DNA of 64,000 nucleotides from positions 496,946 to 560,945 of the forward strand of contig MNCI01000614.1 in NCBI GenBank assembly GCA_015680685.1. Direction: 5' to 3'. Numbering within the stretch: the stretch's first letter is position 1; each line of letters starts with the position of its first letter. The translations under genes and the position numbers were made by a program. Positions 35,522 through 48,719 of the stretch are shown here, piece by piece. The stretch comes from Gnetum montanum (taxonomy: Eukaryota > Streptophyta > Gnetopsida > Gnetales > Gnetaceae). The notes under the pieces were generated by a model. It made no database searches, was not told the origin of the DNA, and saw nothing but the letters and a program-made list of their open reading frames with translations.

Positions 35522-36481
35522 TGATGAGTTGTTGTTGGTTGGTTGTGTTGACGAGGCCTTGTTGATGAGTCAACCACATCGACGAGGCCTCATCGATGTA
35601 GTCAACCACATCGATGAGGCCTCATCAATGCATCTCACCCTGTGTTAATGAGGCCGCATTAACACAATGGCTATCCATTACCTATAAATACATGCCTCTT
35701 AGCTACATTTATGGGGAATCCATATTTTAGTAGTAGCAAATCTCTTGAATTTTTTCAATTTGAAAGCAAGAATATTTTTCCCCAAGTGCCTACAACAGGA
35801 GTCATTGAGTGTACAAATCTTTATTTGAGCATTGTTGTACCTGAGCACAATAATTTGTGCAGTAATAAAGATGAGCATTTTGATAAACCTGTAGCACTTT
35901 AGATAAATTGGCTATTTTATTTATGCATTTAATGTTTTCAATTATTTATTAAATTCTTTCAATTAGTTATCAAATATTTTTTAGTTATTACATTAATGAG
36001 AAAATTAAGCAAGATAGATTACACACATAACTATGATTGCTTCAAGTGTAACACGTATTTGCTTGGTAATCCCAGCAACATTATCACTTAGTACATCTAG
36101 TAGCATAGCGTTTGGTCACCCAGCAATGGATACGTGGGTTTAGGATGTGTATGAAAAGTGGGAATGGATACTTATGTTAGGATTAGTTAAATGATTAGTT
36201 AATTTGTAATTTAGATTAGTTAATTAAAGTCCTTTTATCTACATTTTGAGCACCAAAATATAAAATACAAAATGATAAAAATTGGATTCCTTAGTTACAC
36301 TTAGCCATACCAACATACATCACAAGTGTAATTAGGAGGATAACAATTGACCTTAAGGCTAGATTCACTTCCTAAAGGGCTAGTGCACTAGAAACAATAA
36401 AGTCCATGGAATTCAACCAAATTATGTGTGAACGCTTGTGATTCATATGGTTGGGCATAGGGGGTACCTCACTGCTCATCA
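35522..36481 (+). repeat. 5' LTR of element E
   Basis: It starts TGATGAGTTGTTG and ends CTCATCA. It contains a ~34-bp tandem duplication with TCAACCACATCGAtGAGGCCTCATC (35568-35640), CCTATAAATACATG near 35681 and AATAAAGA near 35865. A single copy of the unit that is expanded in the 3' LTR begins near 36118. Confidence 0.88.
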
Positions 36482-36482
36482 T

Positions 36483-36500
36483 TAGTTCCATTACTAGGGA
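36483..36500 (+). other. Degenerate primer-binding site of element E
   Basis: TAGTTCCATTACTAGGGA starts 1 nt after the LTR. It keeps 11 of 18 positions of the tRNA-Asp-type site used by Athila elements. The assignment rests on the clearer site in element F. Confidence 0.55.
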
Positions 36501-36640
36501 ATTTATTTATGGAACATGTGCTATTTAGGTCAAAGTGGATACTACTAATATCGTTGTATGAACCTAAAAGTTAATAACATTTCCACTATACATAAATTAT
36601 AAAAGCACACTAACAATTTCATTTTTTTTCATTTTACAAA

Positions 36641-38650
36641 ATGTCTTCTTCTTATCATAAGCTTGAAGATACTAAACCATCGGTCCCACAGGAATACAAG
36701 GTGGTATACACTCATCCAGATGAGTCTATGTCAAATTTCACCTTCATCCTACATCAGGATGAGCAAGTACGATGGCATGATATGGAGGGCAAGATCATTT
36801 TATGCGCCCCCCCCCCCCCCCCAAATGAGCTATTCTTGGAATGTTGTTTGAAATCGTTAAGTTGGTCATAGTAGATCTTCATAAAGAGTACATTGTAGAT
36901 GGATATGACACTTAGAACTATTGTCCCACTAAAACACAATGTAAGTGAGATAAATGTCAAGAGAGACTCCATGAAGCCACAAAGGGGAAACATTACACTA
37001 ACCCCTTTTTCCTACTAAATCAAGAGGACAATGAGGATCCTCCCTTGGAGGGTTCTCAACATGAAGATTCTCCATGCCTTGTTACTAATGGTGAGGATGT
37101 GAACTTAACCTTGCAATCAACTATTCATAAAGTAGGCTCAAGAAAGAGTGATAGCCAAGGTAGGAACTTGGGTAAACATTGCAATAATAAGGGATCTAAT
37201 GATGATGATCATAAAAAGTGTAAGATTGGTGGTAGACACTATAGTGGTGATGATGGTCCACATTCCTCTTCATCCTCTTCATCTGATTTCAAACATTCCT
37301 CTTCATCTGATGGTTCTCTTGGAAGCTGCCATCGAAACAATCATGATGAAGGTGATTAATGAAATAATAATGACTATGAAGGCCACCAAAACTAAAGGGG
37401 TGGTCAAAACTATCATCGGCATCATCAACACAGTGATGATGATGAGCCTTTACTAGCAACTTGAAGTATGCTTAACATTGTAGAGGTAGTAATAATTCCA
37501 CCTAGGGATATGAAGGATAGTTGGATTAACCACCTAGATATGAACAATATCTCAAGATTTGAGGGGGGATATAATTTTGATCCATAGACACATCTACAAG
37601 ATTTTCAAGATTCTTGTACCTTACAGAACATAGAAAATGAGTGGTAAAAACTCAAGCTTTTTCCAAGGACCCTCATTAAGGAAGCTGAAAGCTGGTACCG
37701 GTCCTTGGAACTGGAATCTATTTGAAAAATACTAGATGTACTCTAGAGTGCCTAATCTAAGAAGGAAAATCCAAGCCTAGAAATAAGGAGCACATGAACC
37801 CTTGGATGTTGCCATGATTCAATATTATTCACTCTTACATAGATGCCTTGGCCATGGTTCCTCTTAGAGGGAACAACTTCACCACATCATAGATGGGCTC
37901 AAAGCAAAATCAAGAAGAAACCTTGGGATGTATGCCCAAGGGAGGTTGTCTGAAATGAGATTTCATCAAATCCAAAGGCTAATTGAGTAGGTAGCAAAAG
38001 AAGAAGGTGAGCTACAAAAAATGGAGAGTGCTAAAAAGTATAATAGGGATCCATCCATCTGAAAATGAGAGGTTTTCTTTTGTGACAAGGAGGAGTCACC
38101 ACTTGATGAAATGGTAAACAAAAAGACCTTACCTATTCAAAAATCTATTTCTGAAATTTTAGCCAAGGTTGATAAGTTATGGAACTCTTTGAATAAAAAT
38201 TTTCAAACCACTTTAAAGATTTTTGAAGAATCCAAAGAGAAAAATAGTTATCATAATCATAGATGGTAGAAAGAAGCTAAATGTGACTACCAAAGAGGTA
38301 AGGGCAAAGCTATTGCGCAATAGGAAGTTCTGGAATCTAACTCTGACGATGAAATTGAATGTGATACATATCAATATGAATATCAAAAGGGATGCTACCC
38401 TATGGTGTCACACTTATAAGATTCTGAAGTGTACACATTAAATCCTCACCTAGCATGTAGACAAGATCCAAGACGATTACCTTACCCTCAAGGCAATCCA
38501 AGGAAATTCCACCAACAACAAAAAGCTTACTACCCAAGTGGAACTCCTCCACAGCCTTATGAATAGTACCAATAGTGGTACCAACCACAATTATGGAAAA
38601 TACCACTACCAAGGCAATAGTACCTTTATAGGCAACCAAATCCATAAGAG
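36641..38650 (+). pseudogene. gag: Athila-type gag of element E (decayed)
   Basis: The ATG at 36641 opens MSSSYHKLEDTKP and then FTFILHQDEQVRWHDMEG, which is repeated in element F's gag. A poly-C run (36807-36820) follows. A Ser/Asp/His-rich linker covers 37045-37360. The capsid-type segment at about 37490-37730 has RFEGGYNFDP and PRTLIKEAESWYRSLE. A later lysine-rich part has KTLPIQKSISEILAKVDKLW (38125-38190). Frameshifts and stops divide the gene. Confidence 0.7.
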
Positions 38651-39049
38651 AATTATGTTTAGCAACCCATCTCCTCTAGAAGTTTAGCAAGTCATGCATC
38701 ATTCCAACATCAATATTACCCTCCATAGTACCACTGAACACATTCACCATCTACTTGAGAAGAAAATTCATATCCATAAACTTATCATCCTCCACACCCC
38801 TCTACACCTACACCTCCACCTTTACCTTAGTTACCTCCTACTCCATCCATGCATGGTGAAGTTCCTTCATAGCCACCGTAATGAAATGCTACAAGGGCTA
38901 TACACTCACAACCAATTTTTCAACCAAGTTGTATGAATAATCAATCAAGGAAACAAGCTTTCTCCTAGCCTAGCAATCCTCTCTAACTAATCACCCTGCA
39001 TCTCTAGTACCCTCATCCTCTACATCAAATACCTTTGAGCATCCTTCAA

Positions 39050-39480
39050 ACCAAGTGCCACCTAGGATCTGCATTGTAATGCTAACTCATGTTATTTCTA
39101 ATTGGATCGAGGCTGGCAACCTTCCTATAAAAAGATTTAATCTAGGAAGTCTACTCATCTTTCTATAGATTTCTAGATAAGAGTCATGCAAGGCTCTTCT
39201 TGACTTTGGTTCCAGAGTTAACCTCATCTCCCATGATATGTACAAGGCCTAGAACATACCACCTCTTAAGAAGAGTAATATCCATCTAGAATTAGTAGAT
39301 CAGTCAATTACGATCCCTTTGGGATTAGTACAGGATATTGTAATCACAATTTTTGGGTAGTCCTATCCTACTAATTTTCTAGTAATCAAGGTGAAAAACT
39401 ACAATGTGACTTCCCCATCATCATGGGAAGGGCTTCATTAAGCACAGTTGATGCACAAATGGATATAAGGGACCTATCTC
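39050..39480 (+). pseudogene. pro: Aspartic protease region of element E (decayed)
   Basis: CKALLDFGSRVNLISHDMYK near 39190-39245 is the active-site loop (ALLDxGSxxNLI). LVDQSITIPLGLVQDIVITI follows as the conserved strand-flap segment. The gene lies between gag and RT in plus orientation, and stops interrupt it on both sides. Confidence 0.7.
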
Positions 39481-40059
39481 TCGAAATATCTAACTAAAAT
39501 GAGTTAGGAAAATTTGAGAAGAAGCATATTCCATGCATCGCATACAGTGATCATAGGTGCAATTGTATGCAAAAACATTTGATCAATAAAAAGCATATAC
39601 ATTAAGGCATGCAACTAGTATGCATAAGAAATTAATATTCAAAGGTGTTTATATGTAGTAGCCACAAAGCAGGAGGGAACCCAGTGGCTGATAGCTAATT
39701 CAGATAGCAACATGATATGCATGGAGCCAACTGAGAGTCTAACATGTGCATATGTTGAAGGCATGGACAAGATTGAACAAGTTTAGTTCCAACTCTATAA
39801 TGAAGATGGTGAAACCTATTGGGGAGAGTTAGAAATCCTTGGTCACTTTAAGTAGGAGCCCTTAGAACTAAAAACTTTACCAGTCACAATGGAGTATGCA
39901 TTTTTAAAGAATGGTAAATCAGTCATCATTAATGCCATACTTGCTCCTAAACAAAAAGAAAAGTTGTTGAAAGTGGTGAATAAATGGTCAACATCCTTCG
40001 CTTGGTCATATCCAAAGCTAATAGGAATCAATCCAAGGATATGATAGCACCACATCTAC

Positions 40060-41420
40060 ACTCACCTAGACATGAAGCCTAGAAGGTAGTCGCAGAGGTA
40101 GTTGAACCCCAAATTAAAATAAATCATCAAGGAGGAGATAGAGAAACTCCTAAAGGTCGGGTTTATCTATCCAATGGTGGATATTGAATGGATTATCCCA
40201 CTCATAATTGTACTAAAGAAGGATGGTAAATAATGGATTTGCATTAACTTTAGGTTGTTAAATATGGCAACATTTAAAGATCACTTTCCTTTGCCATTTG
40301 TGGATCAAGTATTAGACACCATATCCAGGCATTAGATGGTTATAGTGGCTATAACCAAATCCAAATTATGCTAGAAGACCAGGCCAAGACAACATTCACG
40401 AGTCCCTAGGGAACTTTTGCATACTATAAGATGCCATTTGGCCTATGCAATGCCCCTACAACATTTCAATGCCTGGTCTTTAGTATATTTCAACAATAGA
40501 TCAGTAGTGGTGTTGAAGTCTTCATGGATTACTTCTCCACCTATGGAGCTACCTTTGAGCAAGCCTTGAACCAACTTGAGCAAGTACTAAAGAGATGTGT
40601 TGAGATAAACCTATGGATCAATTGGCAAAAGAGCCATCTCATGGTCTAAGAAAGCATTGTGCTAGGGTACCAAATTTTATAGAAAGGGATTGAGGTAGAC
40701 CCAAAAAAGATAAAGGTCATCCAAGGAATAACATGTCAACTAGAGACTGTTAAAGATGTCTAGCCATTCCTTGGACACACTGGTTACTACTGACATTTTA
40801 TTGAGAATTTCTCTAATATTTCAAAGTTGTTGGTAGAACTTACAAAGAAAGATGTGCCTTTCATTTGGATCAAGAAATGTAAAAATGCATTCCAACAATT
40901 CAAAAAGAAACTTGTAGAAACATGAATCCTACGAGCACTAGATTGGTCCAAACCATTCCATATCATGACAAACACATCTAACTATGCTTTGGGAGTAGTG
41001 CTCATGTAGATGGATGATAAGAAACATCCATATTATATCCACTACACAAGTTGAAGCATTGTGGAAGCACAGTTAAATTACACCACCATGGAGAAGGAAT
41101 TAATGGTAGTGGTGTATGCACTAGAAAAGTCTAGACATTATGTGCTATGTTACAAAGTATTTGTACATACAAACCACAATGCAATTCACTTCCTTATGAA
41201 TAAGCTGATGATGAGCCCTTGTGTTATATGGTAGCTTGTGATCTTACAAGAATTTGATCTTACTATGGTAGATCAAAATGGGACCAAGAATGTGATCATT
41301 GATCATCTTTCTCACTTAAGATGGGATAACAAAGAGGAGAAGAGCTTGCTCTCTAATCAATTTCTAAATGAAATCCTCTTTACTGGAGTAATAAATGAAC
41401 AAATGCTTGAAAAAGCAATA
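40060..41420 (+). pseudogene. pol: RT and RNase H of element E (decayed)
   Basis: RT shows FRLLNMATFKDHFPLPFVDQ and MPFGLCNAPTTFQCLV. The catalytic box reads FMDY where FMDD is expected. RNase H follows with FHIMTNTSNYALGVVLM (first Asp of TDAS replaced by Asn), LNYTTMEKELMVVVYALEK and MSPCVIW. The AAATFK, LCNAP and INP signatures place it with Athila-type elements and not with the Tat-type copies on the left. Multiple stops and a small deletion (around 40330) are present. Confidence 0.8.
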
Positions 41421-41439
41421 TAGTATAATGGCATCCTCA

Positions 41440-42650
41440 CATATCTTCTCACTCAAGATATGCCACAAGACTTAGATTTTAGGAAAAAGCAACAATTTCT
41501 TCATCGGGTCAAATACTTCATGAAAATCAATAGACACCTTTACAAAGTGTGTGTCGATGGCCTAATCTGTTGGTGTGTCCCTAACAAAGATCAACTACAC
41601 ATTCTCTAGGATGCTCATGAAGAACCTTGCAGAGGCCGCTATGTAGGGAGATGCATAACCATAAAAATCCTAATGACAAGATACTATTGGCCCACAATCT
41701 TTAGGGATGCCCACCAATTTGTCAAGTCTTTTAAACGTTGTCAATGTGATGGGGGGATGAATGCTTGTATGGTAGGTCCTCAATAGTGGATTCAACCACT
41801 AAAACCTTTTAACATATGGGGAATTAACTTCATGGGTCCCATCACACCCATGTTTAATAGGAAAGCATATATTATAGAAGCAGTTGACTATTGCACAAAA
41901 TGGGCTAAAGTAGTATCCATTATAGATTGCACATCATCCACTGCCACCAGATTTTTACAACAACATATTGTAAATAGGTTTGGTGTGCCACGTTCACTAA
42001 TTTCTGATAATGGAACTCATTTCACAAGTGCCACATTTAGAAAATTAATGCAATGCTTTGGGGTAGAACATAAATTAACAACACCTTACCACCCCTAAAC
42101 CAACGATTAAGCAAAGGTAACCAGCTAGGAGATTACAAAAATATTAACATGAACCACTAGCAAATATAGGAAGGATTGGAGCACAAAACTTAATGATGCT
42201 CTCTAGGCTTACCAATCCACTTGGAAACTTTCTATTTGATAGTCTCCCTACTAGTTAGTGTATAGAAAAATTCCAATGCTCCTAATTCAATCCAAGATCT
42301 GTACACTCTCAACAGCCTATGAATTAAACCTTGATCTAAGTCTGGCATTAAAAGAAAGATTGATTAATCTAAATTTATTAGACAAAAATCGCTTAGTGGC
42401 CCTATCTATGAATGAGGTAAACAAGGCATTCAGCAAGCAACACCACAACCTTAGAATTAGGAAAGTAAGGTTTCAACCAGGAGATAAGGTCCTCTACTAG
42501 AACCCCACACATGTACCTCAAAAGGAAAAATTTCAAACATTGTGGAAGGAACCTTATATAATTAATCAAACCTTTCCCTCTAGGGCCATGATAATTTACA
42601 AACCGCACAACCAAAATATCTAACAAATTAAACCTTTCCTAAAACCAAGA
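41440..42650 (+). pseudogene. pol: Integrase of element E (decayed)
   Basis: The zinc-binding region (DAHEEPCRGRYVGR, then CQCDGG) precedes a well-kept core from 41832: MGPITPMFNRKAYIIEAVDY and SLISDNGTHFTSATFRKLMQ. The third catalytic residue region reads NDxAKVTS, so Glu appears as Lys. The C-terminal part (VRFQPGDKVLY, near 42465) is the usual GPY/F-type end, and no chromodomain follows. The gene ends about 170 bp before the insertion point of element F. Confidence 0.82.
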
Positions 42651-42809
42651 TAGGCTAGTGTAAATGCCACTTCAGTCATCGCCAATGTGTGAAGCTAGTG
42701 AAGGTTCCTTACAGCCTCAAGAACCACCACCACCTAGGACTATTTGATCTTCTCCAACAAGCTTCACATCATCAAGGAATATGTTGTCCAAATTTTTGAA
42801 GAGTTGTGT

Positions 42810-42814
42810 CATGG
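42810..42814 (+). repeat. Left target-site duplication of element F (CATGG)
   Basis: CATGG immediately precedes the 5' LTR and is repeated exactly after the 3' LTR at 52821-52825. Five bp is the usual length for Ty3/gypsy integration. Confidence 0.88.
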
Positions 42815-43661
42815 TAATGAATCATGTTTTACATGAGCCCCAATATTGGATACATGATATCAGGTACAAAATATCATAGCCCAAGATGCGATATCGGGCA
42901 TACAACATCACGGGGTACTCCCAGGCCTATAAATACAACCCTTGGGCACACAATTCAATGGTAGTTTTTTAAGTCAAGTAGCAAAATTCTTGTAATTTGT
43001 TCATTCAAGAGTTAGAACATTTTTCAAGTGCCTGCAATAGGATGTCTAAGTGTAATTGGATCTTTATTCAAGAATTGATGTACATGAACACACCATTGTG
43101 TTGGTAATAAAGACAAGCTCTTTGATTCATCCTTGCAACACTTCAGAATTTCTTTCTTTATGCATTTATACATTGTGATTTCATGTAGTTCACATTTAAT
43201 GTTATTCATTCAACAATTAATTTTGATTACTCAAGAAATTAATTAAAATACATAAGCATGACCCCTTCAAACATATGTGGACACTTGGTAGCTCAAAAAA
43301 AGTTAACATTTGACAACCCAATAGTGTTTACACGAAATTCAGGATGTGTCCAGGAAGTGGGGACAGTTACTTGTGTTAGTTAGATTAGACAATAGTTCAC
43401 TTCGCATTTAATTACTCTCACTTTCATTATTTTTTTAGGTGATCAAATTGATAAAACATAAAATGATAAAAATCTTATGCCTTAGTCACACTTAACCATA
43501 CACTTGCATTTCACAAGACTAGGAAGATAACAAATGGACAACACAAACTCATCATTTGGCTCTAGCATACTTGGTAATTAAAGTCTATGGAATTCAACTA
43601 GATTGCACATGAATGCTTGTGATTTGTATGGTTGGATGTATGGCTACCTCTCCGCTCATCA
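42815..43661 (+). repeat. 5' LTR of element F
   Basis: It starts TAATGAATCATG (TG changed to TA compared with the 3' LTR) and ends CTCATCA. CCTATAAATACAACCC lies near 42926 and AATAAAGACAAGC near 43108. It aligns with 51993-52820 along its whole length. Confidence 0.92.
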
Positions 43662-43662
43662 T

Positions 43663-43680
43663 TGGCACCATTACTGGGGA
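43663..43680 (+). other. Primer-binding site of element F, tRNA-Asp type
   Basis: TGGCACCATTACTGGGGA starts 1 nt after the LTR. It differs from the complement of the plant tRNA-Asp 3' end (TGGCGCCGTTGCCGGGGA) at four positions, all of them C-to-T or G-to-A and three at CG dinucleotides. Known role: it primes minus-strand synthesis, and this tRNA is typical for Athila elements. Confidence 0.8.
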
Positions 43681-43839
43681 CTTTAGTTCTACATGCGCTA
43701 TCTAAACTTAGTAACCTTATTGTTCAAACCCTAAAGGACGAATCTTACAAAAGTAAAATTATTATTGCAACTAAATTAAATCTTAACCACACACTACATA
43801 TAGATTCATTAATATAAAATATCTTCTTCTCACAGGAGT

Positions 43840-46200
43840 CTATCTCCACCTAGGGTAGACCAAGTGCCTCAACAATACCAGGTGGTATATGGTCATCCCA
43901 ACAAGTATGTACCAGACTTCACCTTCATCTTACATTAAGATGAAATGCTACAGTTGTGTGACATGGAAGGAAACATTGTGTTGTCACCAAATCGATATAT
44001 TCCAACTATGCTCTAGTTAATGCTTGCACGACATGGACTTCAACATCTTCACAGGGAGTATGAGATGCAAGATCCTAATTCAAGAGATTACCATCCCACT
44101 AAAGCACAAAGGTTAAAGGATCAACAGCTAGAGCAACAACATGAGCTTTTGAAGGGCAAGGGGTCAAACAATTTTCCACCTCTGCTTGGCCCATTGGATG
44201 GAGGTGAATACTTCTCTGGGGACTTTTCCTTTGTGACACTCCTTGCTTTGACTTTGGTCAAGGGGCTCTCAACCAGAACATGCAATCCACAATTCATAAT
44301 CCTAGTTCTAGTTAGAATAGATCGAATGACAAAAATGAATATGGAGGAGCAAGTCATGATAATGGGACAAATGGAAGTCATAATTGTGATCATGGTCACG
44401 ATCATCAAAGAAAAGGTTGTAGGTGTCGACATGATGCAAGTCATCTTTCCTCTTCCCATTCATCATCTTCTTCTTCATCATCTAGCTTAGATTGTGGCTA
44501 CAAAGGGCATGACCATGATGGAGGTGACCAACAGGACCAAACAAATAGAAGAGACCATTGGAACAAAAATGATTAGAGAAATGGGTGATCCAGAGAGATC
44601 CATCACCATGAAAGAAGGGTTAGTAGAGAACATCATAGGCACCATCACTATGGGCTTGATGAACCTCTACTTGCCACTTGGAGCATGCTAAACATTGCAA
44701 AGGCCATGAGAATTCCAACAAGGCATGTGAAGAACAGCAAAATAAAGAGGCTAAACATGAACAACATCCCTTTGTTTAAGGGAGGCTACAATGCTAATCT
44801 GCAAAATCATCTCCAAGCCTTCCACGATGCATGTGCCTTGTAGAATATTGAGAATGATTGGTAGAATTTGAAGTTATTTTCAAGGACACTCATTAAGGAA
44901 GAAAAACATTGGTACCAGTCCTTGGAACCAGAATAAATTAGGCAGTGGAGTATGATGTTAGAATTGATTAATGATAAATATCAAACATACTCCTGACTGT
45001 CAAATCTAAGGAAGCAAATCCAAGGGTGAAAACAAGGAAACCATGAGCCCTTAGATCCTACTATTGGCCAATACTACTCTCTATTGCATAAGTGTCCTAG
45101 CCATGGATATTCTCAACTTGATCAAATCTACCATATTATAGACAAGTTGTGGTCTAAAATAAGAAAAACCCTTGGTGTCTATGCTTAAGGAAGACTGACA
45201 GAGTTAAGCACCCATCAGATCTAAAAGTTAATTAAGTAGGTAGCCAAAGAGGAGGGAGAATTGAGAAAGTGATAAACTGTAGAGGAATACAAGAGGGATG
45301 CATGAGTTAACCAGAGATGAGGTGGCTAATTAGAAAACCTTGCCACTCTAGAAATTGCAATTTGAAATTACAACTAAGGTTAACCAATTATGGGACTCCA
45401 TGGACAATAAGTTTGAAGTTATTTTAAAAATTGCTGAAGAGTCCAAGAAACAAAGTGATGAGCGTGAGCATTGAAAACGTAAGGAAGCTAAACGTGCCAT
45501 ATCCAAGGGTAAGGGTAAGATGGCTATGATAGAGATGGTTGTAGATAGCAAATCAAACAATGATGATGGGTGTGCTATCTACTAGTATGAACATACTAAG
45601 GGATGTTATCCAATTGTGTCACACTTGCAAGAATTTGGGATGTATGTCTTACATCCATGACTTGCACAAAGGCAAACACCCAAGATATTTCCTTATCCAC
45701 AAGGCAACTCTCGATAATTCCACTAACCATAGCAATATTATCCAAGTGGAACTCCACCACAACCTTATGAATTATACCAGTAGTGGCAGCAACCCAAATA
45801 GTGGGTGTTGGTACCTTTAAGACAATAGTACCCCTACTGATAACCAAATCTCTATGGTTATTATGTTTAGCAACCTTCATCTCCACGAGACTCTTTTGGG
45901 CATGTTGATACTTACCAACCTCACCACTACCCTCTTGAAGTTTACCAACTACCATATGTAAGGAAGGACACCACCTACGATCCTCATGCTCCTCCTATTC
46001 CTGCACCTACTCCTCCACCTCTTTTACAACTACCACCTACTCCATCCATGCTGGGTGAATTGCCTAACAAACCATATTAAAGAAATGCTACAAGGATGGT
46101 TAATCTACAACTGGTTAGCCAACCAAGTTGGTTGGAACGATGATCAAAGAAAAGGCCCTTCTTCCTTTCTCGTAGTCCACCAAAATCCTCAGACATACTA
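43840..46200 (+). pseudogene. gag: Athila-type gag of element F (decayed)
   Basis: The start region reads QYQVVYGHPNKYVPDFTFIL and CDMEGNIVLSP, matching gag of element E. A Ser/His/Asp-rich linker lies near 44290-44690. Capsid-type sequence with FKGGYNANLQNHLQAFHDAC and PRTLIKEEKHWYQSLE is at about 44780-44935. A Lys-rich segment and a Gln/Pro/Tyr-rich tail follow. Stops and frameshifts are frequent. Confidence 0.7.
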
Positions 46201-46279
46201 GTGGTTAGTAGCCTTGCTCCTCCACCTTTCTCTACCTTACCTTTATTCGAGTCCCCTTCAAATCAAAATCCCTCTCAAA

Positions 46280-46790
46280 TCCATACCATGATGTTAATCC
46301 ATGCTATATCTAATTAGATTTAATCCATTAACCTACCCATGAAGTTAGTTGATCCTAAAAGTCCCTTAGTATATTTGCAAATTGCTAGGAATGAGCCTTG
46401 TAAAGCTCTTCTTAACTCTAGTTCCAGTATTAATCTAATCTCGCATGGGACATACACTATGTGGAACCTTCCTCCCTTGAAGAAGAGAAACATGAAGCTA
46501 GAGCTGGTAGACTAGTCCATCATTGTTCCATTAGGACTGGTAGAAGACATCATGACCATCATTTTTGGGTGGTTATATCCTATTGACTTCCTAGTAATCA
46601 AGGTGGACAACTATAAGGGGGACTTTCCAATTATTATGGAAAGGGCATAGTTAAGCACTATTGATGTCAAAATGGACATTAGAGATATTTTCTTAGAGAT
46701 ATCCAAAGAAAATGAATTTGGAAAGATCGAGAAGAAGAGGGTTTCATGTATTGTGTATAGTGATTTAGGGTGCCATTATGTGCAGAAGCT
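46280..46790 (+). pseudogene. pro: Aspartic protease region of element F (decayed)
   Basis: CKALLNSSSSINLISHGTYT near 46395-46455 matches E's protease loop, with the catalytic Asp now Asn. LELVDxSIIVPLGLVEDIMT follows. The protein would be inactive. Confidence 0.65.
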
Positions 46791-47079
46791 ATGGTTAGTG
46801 AAGTAAACATCTATCTCTGCATGCAAGCAGTGTGCACCAGCTAAATTCCAAAGATGTCTATATGCAGCAGCCACAAAACAAGAAGGCACCCAATGGCTAA
46901 TAGTTGACTCTAGCAGTAGTACATTATGCATGGAAACTACTAAGGGCCTAATAAATGATTATGTTGCAAGTATGGATGAACTCAAGCAAGTTCATCACCA
47001 GCTCTCTGAGGGAGTAAATGATGATATCAATTGGGGAGAGTTGGATATTTCTAACAATTTCAAATAAGAACCCCTTCAA

Positions 47080-48560
47080 TTAAAGACACTATTGACTAGA
47101 ATGAAGTATGTGTTCTTAAAAAATGGAAGGCTAATCATTATTAATGCCAAACTTGCTACAAGAAAAAAGAAGATGTTGATTAATGTTGTAGAAAAATGGT
47201 CAACGGCCTTTGCCTGGTCATATTTTGAGCTCACAAAAATAAATCCAATAATATGCCAGCACCAGATATACACTAATCCTGTTGTTAAGCTAAAACAATA
47301 GCCACAGCAATGATTGAATCCCAAATTAAAGGAAATTGTCAAAGAGGAAATCAAGCAACTCCTAAAGGCCAGATTCATCTACCCTATTGTAGATAGTGTG
47401 TGGGTTAGCCCACTCGTGATCGTGCCCAAGAAAGGAGGCAAATGGTGGATGTGCATCGACTTCCGGCTGCTCAATATGGCAACTTTCAAAAATCATTTTC
47501 TATTTCCCTTTGTTGACCAAGTGCTAGACACCATTTCTAAGCATAGATACTACAACTTTTTGGATGGTTATAGTGGCTATAACCAAATCTAGATTTCACT
47601 AGAGGACCAAGTGAAGATGACTTTCACAAATCCTTGGGGAACTTTTGCTTACCATTAAATGCCATTCAGTCTATGCAATTCCCTAGCTACATTTCGATGA
47701 TTAGTCCTTGGCATTTTCCAATGATAAATTGGTAGTGGGGTAGAAGTATTTATGGATGATGTTTCTACCTATGGAGCTACATTCAAGTAAGCCCTAGACT
47801 ATCTTGAGTAGGTGTTAAGGAGATGTGTTGAAACAAACCTCTAGCTCAATTAGCAAAAGAGATAGCTTATGGTCCAGGAAGGCATAGTCTTGGGGCACCA
47901 TATCTCAAAAGCAGGAATCAAGGTGGACCCTGAAAAGATAAGGGTCATCCAAGGAATAACCCATCAACCAAAAATGGTTAAATAAGTGTGGTCATTCCTT
48001 GGTCATACTAGCTACTACCAACGCTTCATCGAGAACTTTTTCAAAATTTTCAAGCCATTAGTTGAATTAACAAAGAAAGATGCAGCATTTTTTTTTACCC
48101 CTTCTTGTGAAATAGCATTTTAACAACTGAAGAAGAAGCTTATTGAGATCCCAATTCTACAAGCATCTGATTGGTCCAGGCCATTTCATGTGATGACTGA
48201 TGCATCAAATTATGCTTTTGGGGTAGTTCTTATGCAACTAGATGATCAAAAACATCCATATAACATTCACTATGCAAGCCTAAGTATCACAGGTGCATAG
48301 TTGAACTACACCACTACAGAAAAAAAGTTCATGATAGTGGTTTTTTCCTTAGAAAAGTTTAGGTACTATATGCTTGGTTATAAAGTGTTCATGTACACAG
48401 ATCATACTACCATCTGATTTTTAATGAATAAACCAACAATGAGCCCCCATGTCATATAGTGGCTCATGATCTTGCAAGATTTCGATCTTATAATGGTAGA
48501 TCAAAAATATGTGGAAAATGTACGCTAACCATTTATCACGGCTAAGATATGATGACAAGA
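47080..48560 (+). pseudogene. pol: RT and RNase H of element F (decayed)
   Basis: A clean stretch at 47314-47592 encodes LNPKLKEIVKEEIKQLL, VSPLVIVPKKGGKWWMCIDF and YNFLDGYSGYNQI. The catalytic box FMDD is kept (about 47751), followed by VSTYG. LGHHISKAGIKVDPEKI and SFLGHTSYYQRFIENF mark the connection. RNase H has PFHVMTDASNYAFGVVLMQL and VFMYTDHTTI, so its Asp residues look kept. The INP..CQHQIYT and QRRLNP-like entry sequence is characteristic of Athila. About ten stops interrupt it. Confidence 0.85.
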
Positions 48561-48719
48561 AGAAAGAGAGTCTCTTATCTAATCAATTTCTTGACGAATC
48601 TCTCTTTGTAGGGGCTATTAATGTACAAATGCCCAATGAACCAAGATGGTATGACACCATACTTACTTATCTGCTCAAGTAAGAACTATCACAAGGGCTA
48701 GACACCCAAAAGAAACAAT

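Noticed and set aside
44020-44490. 156-codon plus-strand ORF with Met-rich end as a host gene
   Set aside because: It lies inside gag of element F, and its Met/Ile-rich part is an out-of-frame reading of the Ser/Asp/His-rich linker.
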